From Chloroflexi bacterium 44-23 (GTDB lineage Bacteria > Chloroflexota > Anaerolineae > Anaerolineales > Anaerolineaceae): 64,000 nucleotides of DNA. Position numbers and translations under genes: made by a program. The stretch is from positions 230,878 to 294,877 of the forward strand of contig MKUW01000013.1 in assembly GCA_001899005.1 (NCBI GenBank), in the 5' to 3' direction. The notes beneath the pieces were generated by a model. The model did not search any database. It had not been told where the DNA came from and saw only the letters and a list, made by a program, of their open reading frames with translations. Below, in pieces: positions 43,268 through 52,394 of this stretch (position 1 is the stretch's first letter; each line of letters begins with the position of its first letter).

Positions 43268-44143
43268 ATGAAAAAAGATAATTTATCTGGAAGCGATTTT
43301 AGCCAGATTATTAGCGAGCATTTTAGTGATCTCACCAAAAGTGAGAAACGCATCGCTAACTATTTGCGCAAAAACCAAGAAGCATCAGCATTTATAGCCG
43401 CCAGTGAATTGGCAGATCGACTGGGACTCAGTGAGGCAACCGTAGTACGCTTTGCCCGTACAATAGGCTTCCCCAGTTACCCGGCCATGCGCACGTTGCT
43501 GCAAGAAAATTTCCGCCAACGTGTTACTCATTCTTCCCGTTTACGGAGCAAGCTTGATGAATTGCGTGAAGAGGGTGATATTTTTGAGCAGTTGACAGTC
43601 TCTGAGATCGATTACCTCACTCAGGCTCTACAAACGGTTGAGCGAAAGGAAATTCAGCGGGCTGTTGACCTTTTTATTAAAAGCGAACATATTTTTGTAT
43701 ATGGCAGCGGACCTTCCATAACATTGGTTGAGCTCCTCAATCTACGTCTGACCCGTTATGGGAAACGGGTAATTCCACTCACAACCGTTGGCCGTGAAGT
43801 TTTAGAACCATTACTGTTGATGGGAAAAGAGGATGTTCTATTTGCAATTGGCTTCTTTGATGTTCATCCAGCCCTTGAAATCATTTTGGATCATGCCGCA
43901 GAAGTTGGCTGCCCGGTAATTTTGTTGACGGATACTCTGGGTGCCATTATTGGCAATAAGGCAGATGTCATCCTTTCAGCAAAAAGAGGCCCTGTATCCG
44001 CCTTCCATTCTCTTGTCGTTCCAATGACCATCATCAATACTTTGCTTCTTTCCATGGCTAATAATGAAGAATTGACGGTCGTAAAAAGCCTGGATGAATT
44101 GGACCAATTAAGGCGGCGTCTCAGTGAATATCAGCAATCATAG
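43268..44143 (+). CDS. RpiR-family transcriptional regulator with SIS phosphosugar-binding domain
   Basis: 291 residues. The N-terminal HTH_6 domain covers about residues 10-85 (LTKSEKRIANYL, ELADRLGLSEATVVRFART). The C-terminal SIS domain shows IFVYGSGPS, TTVGREVLEPLLLMGKEDV and VILLTDT, the fold that binds phosphosugars in this family. It is encoded just before a transporter operon and after the kinase/mutase set. RpiR proteins sense an intracellular sugar phosphate, which is the main clue that the substrate of this region is a phosphorylated compound. Confidence 0.92.
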   Translation: MKKDNLSGSDFSQIISEHFSDLTKSEKRIANYLRKNQEASAFIAASELADRLGLSEATVVRFARTIGFPSYPAMRTLLQENFRQRVTHSSRLRSKLDELREEGDIFEQLTVSEIDYLTQALQTVERKEIQRAVDLFIKSEHIFVYGSGPSITLVELLNLRLTRYGKRVIPLTTVGREVLEPLLLMGKEDVLFAIGFFDVHPALEIILDHAAEVGCPVILLTDTLGAIIGNKADVILSAKRGPVSAFHSLVVPMTIINTLLLSMANNEELTVVKSLDELDQLRRRLSEYQQS

Positions 44144-44160
44144 GGCAAAGGAGAATCATC

Positions 44161-45996
44161 GTGCAAAATTCGAATGAGTCCGCATTTCCCAGGACCTCTG
44201 GTTTGATGCCAACCTTGAGAAGGTTCTTGCGGTGGCTTTCGACACCTCATGTATTTCTATCAATTATCATGCTGCTGATCATGTTCTATATGGTTATTAT
44301 TCCGCTCTACCGCATGATCATGACAACCATTACCGTCCAGGATAGCGATCTGCGCGTGTTGAAGGATATGGAGGTAGGAGATTTTACCTGGTACCACTGG
44401 GTGCGAATGTTAACCAGTCAGATCGCAAAGATTATGACGTATGAACCATTGATGCATTCGCTCACGATCTCTTTGGGTGCAACTGTACTTGCTTTGACAA
44501 TCGGCGGATTGATGGCATGGATGGTAGTTCGCACAGACGTACCCGGAAAAGGAATCATCAATATTCTGGCGACGGTGCCATATATCATGCCATCCTGGAC
44601 AATTGCAATGGCCTGGACGGTTCTGTTTAAGAATCAAAAGTCTGGAGGTACACCCGGCCTGCTCGAATTTGTCACCGGCGCTGCAACGCCGGATTGGCTG
44701 GCGTATGGGCCTTTACCAATTATTGTCAGCAGTGGCCTGCATTATTACACCTTTTTTTTCCTGTTTGTTTCTGCGGCCCTGCTTTCAATTGACTCGTCAC
44801 TCGAAGAAGCAGGCGAGTTGATGGGAGCCGGCCGCTGGCGGGTGATGCGCAAAATTACGTTTCCATTGGTGATTCCGGCAATTGCATCCGGCTTTATTAT
44901 GACTTTTTCCAAAACCATGGGCACTTTCGGAGGACCAAACGTCCTGGGTGTGCCGGTACAGTATTATACGCTCTCCACCATGCTGCGCTCTAACACCAGT
45001 ATTGGTAACTACGGTGATGGCTTTGTATTGGCCATTGTCTTGATCATGTTCGCAATGGTCACAATTCTGATCAATCAAAAATTGGTGGGTACCAGAAAGA
45101 GCTATGAAACTATCGGGGGACGCGGTTTTATGGCTCAAAAAGTCAAGCTGCGTAATTATAAAGTATTGTTCACTGTGGTCGTAATCATTTTTGAGTTTAT
45201 CATTGCAGTTTTGCCGCTGACACTGTTGATTTATAGCACCCTGATGTTGCGCAGCGGAAATTACAGCTTAAGTAACTTGACTTTAGCCCACTGGATTGGG
45301 CGAGGTGATTTGTCGATCAATAGCGGTGAGCCAGGTGTTTTGCTCAATCCGCGCATCTGGCGTGGAGCCTGGAATTCCATTCGTCTTTCATTATTTACAG
45401 CATTTTTTACTGCCTTTTTTGGCATCATTCTGGGGTATAGCATTGTTAAAGGGCGGGGTACCCGTTTATCGAAACTGGTGGAGCAGATGTCCTTTATTCC
45501 CTATGTTATTCCCGGGATTGCTTTTGGTGCCGTTTACATTTCCATGTTTACTAAGCCAGTAGGCCCTATCCCGGCTTTATATGGGACCTTTGCCTTACTG
45601 GTTGTGGTATCAGTCGCTAAACATATCCCCTATTCGGCCCGTTCGGGTGTCTCTGCCATGTTGCAAGTAGGTAAAGAACTGGAAGAAGCGGCTGCTCTGG
45701 CCGGGGCATCACCCTGGCAGCGCTTTTTGCGTATCATTTTTCCTTTGACCAGTACCGGGTTCGTATCAGGCTTTTTATTGACATTCATTACTACCATGCG
45801 TGAATTGTCGTTGATTATCTTGCTGGTGACCCCAACGACAGCGGTATTGGCCAGTATGACCATGCGTTATATTGAAAATGGAAATGAACAACAGGCAGAT
45901 GCTGTCATCATACTGTTGATTGCAATTGTCTTGTTAGGAAATTTTCTCATCAGCCGCTTCCGGGGTGGCAGTCTGAAAAAGGGTTTGGGAATTTAA
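44161..45996 (+). CDS. ABC transporter permease, fused double-domain AfuB/FbpB-like
   Basis: 611 residues with about twelve hydrophobic helices in two units. Each has an EAA docking loop: EEAGELMGAGRWRVMRKI in the first and EEAAALAGASPWQRFLRI in the second. The GTG at 44161 has an AAAGGAGA site and follows rpiR by 17 bases, so it is co-transcribed with the regulator. It is a shorter relative of the permease at 2354-4621. With the ATPase and lipoprotein downstream it makes a complete importer. AfuABC-type importers can carry hexose phosphates, which fits the RpiR/SIS regulator. Confidence 0.9.
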   Translation: MQNSNESAFPRTSGLMPTLRRFLRWLSTPHVFLSIIMLLIMFYMVIIPLYRMIMTTITVQDSDLRVLKDMEVGDFTWYHWVRMLTSQIAKIMTYEPLMHSLTISLGATVLALTIGGLMAWMVVRTDVPGKGIINILATVPYIMPSWTIAMAWTVLFKNQKSGGTPGLLEFVTGAATPDWLAYGPLPIIVSSGLHYYTFFFLFVSAALLSIDSSLEEAGELMGAGRWRVMRKITFPLVIPAIASGFIMTFSKTMGTFGGPNVLGVPVQYYTLSTMLRSNTSIGNYGDGFVLAIVLIMFAMVTILINQKLVGTRKSYETIGGRGFMAQKVKLRNYKVLFTVVVIIFEFIIAVLPLTLLIYSTLMLRSGNYSLSNLTLAHWIGRGDLSINSGEPGVLLNPRIWRGAWNSIRLSLFTAFFTAFFGIILGYSIVKGRGTRLSKLVEQMSFIPYVIPGIAFGAVYISMFTKPVGPIPALYGTFALLVVVSVAKHIPYSARSGVSAMLQVGKELEEAAALAGASPWQRFLRIIFPLTSTGFVSGFLLTFITTMRELSLIILLVTPTTAVLASMTMRYIENGNEQQADAVIILLIAIVLLGNFLISRFRGGSLKKGLGI

Positions 45997-46021
45997 AAAA
46001 AGGAATTGAGGACGCTTAATA

Positions 46022-47104
46022 ATGGATACTCCTATCATCATCAATAATCTGACCAAGAAATTCGGAGACGTAATTGCAGTTAACGATGTCAGCCTGACAA
46101 TTGAGCCACGCTCCTTTCTAACTCTGCTAGGACCTTCCGGTTGTGGAAAGACTACGCTGTTACGCTGTATTGCCGGTCTTGAAGACCCCAATGATGGTGA
46201 AATTTATGTAGGCGACAAGTTGATTTATTCCCGAAAGAAAGGGGTTTCCTTACCACCAGGGCAACGCGATCTGGGACTTGTTTTTCAGAATTATGCTTTA
46301 TGGCCGCATATGAATGTTTATAAAAATATGACCTTTGCTCTTGAGATCCAGAAAATGTCAAAAGAGGATATGGACGTTCGCGTTAAGCAATCGCTGGCCG
46401 AAGTAAAAATGAGCGGTTATGAAGACCGCTATCCGCGCGAGATGAGCGGCGGCCAACAGCAGCGAATTGCTCTTGCTCGTATGTTGGCTTACAGCCCGCG
46501 CGTTTTTCTCATGGATGAACCACTTTCAAACCTAGACGCTCGTCTGCGGATGGACATGCGTACAGAAATTAAACGGTTGCATCATGTCTCGGGTGCTACC
46601 ACTGTTTATGTTACCCATGACCAGGTGGAAGCGATGACTATGTCCACCAATATCGCCATCATGCGGGAAGGCGTAATCCAACAGATGGCATCTCCGGATA
46701 TTATTTACCATTTTCCCGCCAATTTGTTTATTGCTGATTTTATTGGAAATCCCAAAGTTAATTTATTATCCGGATATATCGCAGGTAAAGACTCGGTGCG
46801 TGTGAATAACATGACCATTCCAGTATCAACGTACAACCATTCCGGTGATGTCGTACTTGGCATTCGCCCGGAAGATATTGAAATCAGTATTGAGCCTGTT
46901 GAGGGGGCCATTGAATTTCAGGCTTATTCAGTCATGCCCTCCGGCGCCGAGTCGACCATTATTGCACGCAAGGGAGAAACCGAGGTGACAATTCGAGAGA
47001 TGGGTGTCAGCAAAATCCAAATGGATCAACCCATTTGGCTGACTTTCCACCAGGATTGCACTAATTTGTACGATAGTGTCAGCGGCAATTTAATTACCAA
47101 TTAA
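46022..47104 (+). CDS. ABC transporter ATPase, AfuC/PotA-like
   Basis: 360 residues. Walker A GPSGCGKTT, Q-loop VFQNYALWPH, signature MSGGQQQR, Walker B FLMDEPLSNLD, H-loop YVTHDQ, then a TOBE-like C-terminal domain with GIRPEDIEI. It is the partner of the preceding double permease, from which it is separated by 25 bases. It is paralogous to 1254-2333. Confidence 0.92.
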   Translation: MDTPIIINNLTKKFGDVIAVNDVSLTIEPRSFLTLLGPSGCGKTTLLRCIAGLEDPNDGEIYVGDKLIYSRKKGVSLPPGQRDLGLVFQNYALWPHMNVYKNMTFALEIQKMSKEDMDVRVKQSLAEVKMSGYEDRYPREMSGGQQQRIALARMLAYSPRVFLMDEPLSNLDARLRMDMRTEIKRLHHVSGATTVYVTHDQVEAMTMSTNIAIMREGVIQQMASPDIIYHFPANLFIADFIGNPKVNLLSGYIAGKDSVRVNNMTIPVSTYNHSGDVVLGIRPEDIEISIEPVEGAIEFQAYSVMPSGAESTIIARKGETEVTIREMGVSKIQMDQPIWLTFHQDCTNLYDSVSGNLITN

Positions 47105-47231
47105 TTATTTTATTGAAGAAGTATCAGGTGAATTTTTACAAATAAGGAGGCATAAGGAAATCAATTATGGCGTTTAATGGGAAGGGTTTCATGTTTACCC
47201 ACATATCGATATTATTTGAGGAGAAAGTTAA

Positions 47232-48488
47232 ATGAAAAAGATTTTGAGATTTGCCACATTGATTATTTTGGTGAGTATGCTCGCAGCCTGTGCCCAAACA
47301 ACGCCGGCTCCTGTTGCCACCAATGTCCCTGATTCATCAAACCCACCGCCAGCGACCGAAGTACCTGCGACCGCTGTTCCAGCTACTGTAGTACCGATGT
47401 CACCACAGGAAGAATGGTTGAAAGCAAACCAGTTGGGTTCATATTATAGTGATGTTCAGGATTGGGCTGCGATCGAAGCCGCAGCGAAAGCTGAAGGCAA
47501 GTTATTGGTGTATGCCAATACCTCCAAAGTAGAGAAGGCCGCTGCAGCTTTTATGGAAATGTATCCCGGCATCGAAGTGCAGGCTTTTGATCTGGGTGGC
47601 GATGATGTGTTGTTGAAAACTCTGGAGGAACAGAAAGCCGGAGCTTATACTGGAGATGTCTGGTTTAGCAGCGGTGGCGCTGAGTTGGTTGGAACTGTAT
47701 TGCCCAAGAATTATGTTTGGCGTTTTGTGCCCGATAGCACTGCTGCAGTTACCCCTGAGCAATATACCAACCCTCTCTTAATGAGCCGCTTTGGTACCTC
47801 TGTGTTCGCTTATAACTCTGAATTAAACGATACCTGCCCCATTTCAAATATCTGGGAATTAACCCAGCCGGAATGGAAAGGTCGCTTTTTTATGGAGGAT
47901 CCTATCAATGACGCCTCCACACTTAGTAAAATGATTACCATCGCTTTCCACGCTGATGAAGTCAAACAAGCGTATGTTGATTTGTATGGTTCTGATCCAG
48001 TCTTGGATGCCGATACACCTGATGCCGGATGGTTATGGCTGAAGCGCTTTGCGCAAAATGACCCAATCCCTGAACCCGGTGGCGATGATGTTGATTCAGC
48101 ATTTGCTACCCCTGGTATGACCGAAAGTTACATGGCCTTCACCTCTTACTCTAACATGTCGGATGTAAAAGAAGGTTTGTTGGCATTTGAACCTTGCTGG
48201 GGTTTGCAACCCAAAGTGGGTGTACAAAGCCAGAGCTATGTTGGTATTCTGAACCAGGCACCGCATCCCAATGCTGCCAAATTGTGGGTCAAATATATTA
48301 CCAGCCCCGAAGGCCGTAAACCGTGGGCGAAATTTGGGACTTACTTCCCGGATTCAACCTATGAAGTTCCCGAAGGTCAAAAGACTCTCGATGATATTTT
48401 CTCAATGACCTGGTTTATTGCTGAGCAGTACGCTTATGACAATATGATCACAGCACGAGATTTCTATCTTTTGAACCTTGGAAAATAG
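47232..48488 (+). CDS. Solute-binding lipoprotein of the RpiR-linked ABC transporter
   Basis: 418 residues. A signal peptide ends at LAAC, then a long Thr/Pro/Ala/Val linker (about residues 22-57), then a type II binding fold: LLVYANTSKVEKAAAAF, FMEMYPGIEVQAFD, GDVWFSSGGAELVG, WKGRFFMEDP and NQAPHPNAAKLWVKYI. This is the AfuA/FbpA/SBP_bac group (COG1840). A GAGGAGAAA site precedes the ATG. The ligand is not determined; the regulator and phosphatases around it favour a phosphorylated solute, while ferric iron is the alternative for this fold. Confidence 0.87.
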   Translation: MKKILRFATLIILVSMLAACAQTTPAPVATNVPDSSNPPPATEVPATAVPATVVPMSPQEEWLKANQLGSYYSDVQDWAAIEAAAKAEGKLLVYANTSKVEKAAAAFMEMYPGIEVQAFDLGGDDVLLKTLEEQKAGAYTGDVWFSSGGAELVGTVLPKNYVWRFVPDSTAAVTPEQYTNPLLMSRFGTSVFAYNSELNDTCPISNIWELTQPEWKGRFFMEDPINDASTLSKMITIAFHADEVKQAYVDLYGSDPVLDADTPDAGWLWLKRFAQNDPIPEPGGDDVDSAFATPGMTESYMAFTSYSNMSDVKEGLLAFEPCWGLQPKVGVQSQSYVGILNQAPHPNAAKLWVKYITSPEGRKPWAKFGTYFPDSTYEVPEGQKTLDDIFSMTWFIAEQYAYDNMITARDFYLLNLGK

Positions 48489-48514
48489 CTAAAATCACTA
48501 CACAACAATGATTT

Positions 48515-48548
48515 TTGCAGGGCACGAGACTAAAATCGTGCCCTGCAA
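48515..48548 (+). repeat. Strong hairpin after the binding-protein gene
   Basis: Two 13-base perfectly complementary arms (core GCAGGGCACGA) with an 8-base loop, 27 bases after the stop. No T-run follows, so it may protect the upstream mRNA or attenuate rather than terminate fully. A similar hairpin follows the paralogous binding-protein gene at 4639-4667. Confidence 0.65.
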
Positions 48549-48640
48549 TTCAAACAGAGATATTTTCATCTCCATTCGGTAAGATTTGGTTATTAAGTAG
48601 ATTTAGGGATTAAAAAAAGAAATTACTCAGGAGTGAGTGT

Positions 48641-50080
48641 GTGACAATAAAAGCTGTATTTTTCGATATGGGTGGAACTTTAGAGACATATGAATTCACA
48701 CCTGAATTGCGACTGGCTGCAACCCCCGGCCTTAATAAATTATTGATAAACGCAGAAATCAATTTAGAGTTAACGACCAAAGAATTATACAATTTGATTC
48801 GAGAGGGCATTGGCCGTTACCATGACCTATCTTTGCGGACTCATGAAGAGTATCCGGCCGTGAGGGTGTGGTCCGAGTTTGTTTTTAACGAATATTCTAT
48901 TCTAATTGAGAAACTGGAGCCTATTGCTGAAGAATTAATGGTTTATCTAGAGACTAATTTTTATCGGCGAAAAATGCGACCAGAGGTGCCTGCAATGTTG
49001 CGGCAATTGAAAAGCCTTGGCATGAAAATTGGTCTGATCAGCAATATTAATAGCATTTCCCAGGTACCCGATTCGCTTAAAAAATATCAAATTGATCAAT
49101 ACTTTGAACCCGTTGTATTATCCAGCACATTCCATTTTCGCAAACCGGACCCTTCCATTTTTTATCATGCTGCCCGATTGGCAGGTGTTGCAACCAGCGA
49201 ATGTGCTTTTGTCGGGGACCGAATAGAGCGTGATATCAAAGGCGCTTACCAGGCTGGATATGGATTAACCATTCAGATTGAACATCTATTTGAACACGGC
49301 GAAGATGATAGTGGTCCTGCCCCGAATGCAAAAATTACGTCCATGCGCGAACTTGTTCCCATAATTCAAGAATTCAACTTTGCCAATTCACAACTGGGTA
49401 ATCGCGCAATTCGAGCCTTCCTTTTCGATGCAGGTGATGTACTATATTTTCGACCACACCGGTTCGAAATGTTTGGCGCATTTTTAGAGCGCCAGGGAAT
49501 TGTGCCTGAGCGCAATGTGCAAGATGGTATTCGTCGAATTAAAAACGAAGCCTTCGAGGGGAAATTGGATCGGTTACAATATTTAAAAGCTTTTGTGAAT
49601 CTTTATGGCATCAAAGGACAGGAAAATGTGCAAGAAGGCATGCAGATATTGGAACAAGAAGATAACCGTGTGGTATTCTTCCCGGGGGTGAGTGAGACCT
49701 TGCATGCGCTCAAGGATCTTGGCTATTATCTCGGCATTATCACAGATACGGCTGTTCCAGTGGCTCAAAAATTAAGCTGGTTTCGTAACGCCGGCTTTGG
49801 TGAAGTTTTTGATTGTTTTATTTCATCAAAAGAGTTGGGGCTGCAAAAACCAGACCCTGATATTTACATGGCGGCCATAAATCAACTGGGGATTTCTCCG
49901 CACCAATCCGTCTTTGTCGGTCATGATGCAGACGAGCTTGATGGAGCACGAGCGGTTGGCATGCACACTGTTTCATTTAATAATCAAGAACCTGTAAATG
50001 CCGATATTATTATTTCAAATTTCGTAGATCTATTACACATAGAATTAATCCGCGAAAAGAAAGAAACCTACCTACAATAA
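48641..50080 (+). CDS. Tandem HAD-family protein (two HAD domains in one chain)
   Basis: 479 residues. Domain 1 (about 1-245) has FFDMGGTLE (Asp9), LISNINS, FHFRKPDPSIF and FVGDRIERDIKGA. Domain 2 (about 256-479) has FLFDAGDVLYF (Asp263), IITDTAVP, KELGLQKPDPDIY and FVGHDADELDGA. In both, motif I is D-x-G rather than D-x-D, as in the other HAD proteins of the region; domain 2 also has GHD for GDN in motif IV. The GTG at 48641 has an AGGAG site. Such a double protein could process two phosphates on one compound. The substrate is unknown. Confidence 0.83.
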   Translation: MTIKAVFFDMGGTLETYEFTPELRLAATPGLNKLLINAEINLELTTKELYNLIREGIGRYHDLSLRTHEEYPAVRVWSEFVFNEYSILIEKLEPIAEELMVYLETNFYRRKMRPEVPAMLRQLKSLGMKIGLISNINSISQVPDSLKKYQIDQYFEPVVLSSTFHFRKPDPSIFYHAARLAGVATSECAFVGDRIERDIKGAYQAGYGLTIQIEHLFEHGEDDSGPAPNAKITSMRELVPIIQEFNFANSQLGNRAIRAFLFDAGDVLYFRPHRFEMFGAFLERQGIVPERNVQDGIRRIKNEAFEGKLDRLQYLKAFVNLYGIKGQENVQEGMQILEQEDNRVVFFPGVSETLHALKDLGYYLGIITDTAVPVAQKLSWFRNAGFGEVFDCFISSKELGLQKPDPDIYMAAINQLGISPHQSVFVGHDADELDGARAVGMHTVSFNNQEPVNADIIISNFVDLLHIELIREKKETYLQ

Positions 50081-50081
50081 T

Positions 50082-51743
50082 ATGAAACATGACATTGATG
50101 TAATTTTATTTGACGTCGGCGGCACCTTGCGTGGCGCGTGGCGTCAAGAAGAGGAAAAGGCCATGCAGGCGCTGGGGGAGATAAACCGCCTGATGAATTT
50201 GAATATGCCTGAAAATGAGCTCTTTCGTTTACTGAAGAAGGGGTCGAAAGGCTATAGTGCCTGGGCACAAGAAACGCATATGGAATTAGACGAGGAGCAA
50301 CTATGGTCGCGCTGGATGTTGCCCGATCATCCTGAGCAGTTGGTGCGTTCTCTGGCTATGCAATTAAATGCCTGTTGGCGACAAATCATCGCAAATCGGG
50401 AGATCTTCCCGGAGACTCAAGAAATCCTGATGACACTTTTTCGAAGAGGATATCGTTTGGGTATCGTAAGCAACACAACCACTAGTGTCGAGGTTCCTGA
50501 ATTTTTGAGAAGGCTTAAGCTGACCGGCATGCTGGAATGTGTGATTCTATCCTGCCAGTATGGCAGACGGAAACCTGATCCGGACATCCTACTGGAAGCC
50601 ACCCGGCGGATGGGTGTGGATCCCTTACAGTGTGCCTATATTGGTGACCGGTTGGACCGGGATGTTGTGGCTGCCCGGGCCGCTGGATTCAGGCAGATTA
50701 TTATTTTGGATGGCGATAGAAAAAATAATGATGAAAACCTGGTTTCTGATCCGGCGCAACCAGATTTGTACATCAGCAATCTGTTGGATTTGAAAAAAAT
50801 ATTCCCAATGAAAGATGCGTTACCGGTACCAATTAATAAATATCCACTTTCTATATCCACCATGTGGGCAATTGATAATTTTCCGCACCTCACTGATTTT
50901 CTGCAGGCATCAAAACGGATCGGTTTTGAAGGAGTGGAATTAAATCATCAGATTAATTCAGATATGTTACAGGGAACCAATTTAAAAGATGGTTTTATCG
51001 CCAGCATTCATGAACCTTGTCCGGCTGATATTTCTGCCAATGATCTTAAAAAAAGAGATTGGCTCATCTCATCAATTGATGAGGAAAAACGACAAAAAGG
51101 TGTCGATTCGATAAAGCGTTCCGTTTTCCTGGCCAATAAAATCGGCGTGAAAAATATTGTGGTGCATTGTGGGCAAATTGTGATGGATCTTGGTTTGGAA
51201 GTCCAGTTGCGGGCGTTGTATGAGAAAGAAGGTGCTGCTGGAGAATCATATCAAATACTGAAGCAACATTATGAAACGGAGAGAGAGAGATTAGCCAGAG
51301 CCCATATGGATTCCTTGAAAAAAAGCATCCAGGAACTGCTGCAAGTAGCGGCACCACTGGGGATACGTTTGGCACTCGAAAACCGCTATCATTACTTTGA
51401 TCTTCCGCTCGTTGATGAGATGGAAGAGTTGTTAGCTCTTGCTGGTCAGGATCAGCTGGGCTTTATTTATGATGTTGGGCATGCCCAGACACTTGATCGT
51501 CTGGGTTTTGTTCCTCACGAGGAGTGGCTGCGCAGATTCTCCGATCGTATGGTGGAAATTCACATTCACGATGTTAAGGGAATTATTGACCATTATGCGC
51601 CGGGCCTGGGTGAAGTCGATTTTGATATGATCCGCCCGTATTTACCGGCGGGAATCATCCGCACTGTGGAAATACATCCACGAAATACCCCTGAGGAACT
51701 CAGGCAGGGTATCAATTTTTTGGAAATAAAAGGGATTATCTAA
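50082..51743 (+). CDS. HAD phosphatase fused to a sugar isomerase/epimerase TIM barrel
   Basis: 553 residues. Residues 1-240 are a HAD domain (LFDVGGTLR with Asp11, IVSNTTTS, YGRRKPDPDIL, YIGDRLDRDVVAA). Residues about 260-553 are a xylose-isomerase-like barrel (ISTMWAIDNF, GFEGVELNH, KNIVVHCGQI, LALENRYHYFDL with Glu, FIYDVGHAQ with Asp/His, EIHIHDVKG, TVEIHPRN with Glu). The ligand set for a divalent metal is present. The two functions are joined in one chain with no stop between them, suggesting direct passage of a product: a phosphate is removed and the free sugar or polyol derivative is isomerised, or the reverse. It starts one base after the previous gene's stop. Confidence 0.83.
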   Translation: MKHDIDVILFDVGGTLRGAWRQEEEKAMQALGEINRLMNLNMPENELFRLLKKGSKGYSAWAQETHMELDEEQLWSRWMLPDHPEQLVRSLAMQLNACWRQIIANREIFPETQEILMTLFRRGYRLGIVSNTTTSVEVPEFLRRLKLTGMLECVILSCQYGRRKPDPDILLEATRRMGVDPLQCAYIGDRLDRDVVAARAAGFRQIIILDGDRKNNDENLVSDPAQPDLYISNLLDLKKIFPMKDALPVPINKYPLSISTMWAIDNFPHLTDFLQASKRIGFEGVELNHQINSDMLQGTNLKDGFIASIHEPCPADISANDLKKRDWLISSIDEEKRQKGVDSIKRSVFLANKIGVKNIVVHCGQIVMDLGLEVQLRALYEKEGAAGESYQILKQHYETERERLARAHMDSLKKSIQELLQVAAPLGIRLALENRYHYFDLPLVDEMEELLALAGQDQLGFIYDVGHAQTLDRLGFVPHEEWLRRFSDRMVEIHIHDVKGIIDHYAPGLGEVDFDMIRPYLPAGIIRTVEIHPRNTPEELRQGINFLEIKGII

Positions 51744-51764
51744 CTTAGTCAGGGAAAGTGAAAA

Positions 51765-52385
51765 ATGGTTTCCATATTTAAGAAACGAAAAAATAAATTT
51801 CTCAAACTAATTTCACAGCAAGCTGCTTTCACATTAGAAGGTTTGGAAGCATTAAAAAAGTATTTTGCCAGCAATGATACGACCTATGCAGATTTGGTCA
51901 CGAAAAAAGAAAAAGAAGCCGATGAAGCCAGGCGAATACTGATCGATGAATTAAACCGTACTTTTGTGACTCCATTTGATCGCGAAGATATTTTTCATCT
52001 CTCACGGGCAATTGATGATGTCCTTGATTATGCTTACAGCACGGTAGCGGAAATGGTAATATTCAAACTCGAACCGACACCCTATTTACTCCGAATGGGG
52101 AGCCTCTTGAGGGATAGCGCTTTTGAACTCTATCAAGCCGTAGAACGCTTGGGTGATCATCCCAATGTTGCTGGTGAACACGCACAACGTGCGAAAGCGC
52201 TTGAGAATCGCATCGAGGAAGTCTATCGTGAGGCATTGGCAGATTTGTTTAATAATGTGACCGGAATGGATCAAATGATTCTTGTGTTTAAGTTGCGTGA
52301 GGTTTACCGGCACCTCAGCAATGCATCGGACCGTGGTGATGAAGCTGCAAATGTAATCGCAAATATCGTTGTGAAAATGACATAG
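51765..52385 (+). CDS. DUF47 family PhoU-like protein, partner of the PiT transporter
   Basis: 206 residues, almost all helical, with TIGR00153/DUF47 features: FTLEGLEALKKYF, KEKEADEARRILIDELNRTF, TPFDREDIFHLSRAIDDVLDYAY and SDRGDEAANVIANIVVKM. DUF47 proteins are PhoU-like bundles usually encoded just before PiT, where they appear to control phosphate flux. The PiT gene starts 9 bases downstream. Its inclusion in this gene set points to handling of phosphate released by the phosphatases. Confidence 0.9.
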   Translation: MVSIFKKRKNKFLKLISQQAAFTLEGLEALKKYFASNDTTYADLVTKKEKEADEARRILIDELNRTFVTPFDREDIFHLSRAIDDVLDYAYSTVAEMVIFKLEPTPYLLRMGSLLRDSAFELYQAVERLGDHPNVAGEHAQRAKALENRIEEVYREALADLFNNVTGMDQMILVFKLREVYRHLSNASDRGDEAANVIANIVVKMT

Positions 52386-52394
52386 AGGGATCGA

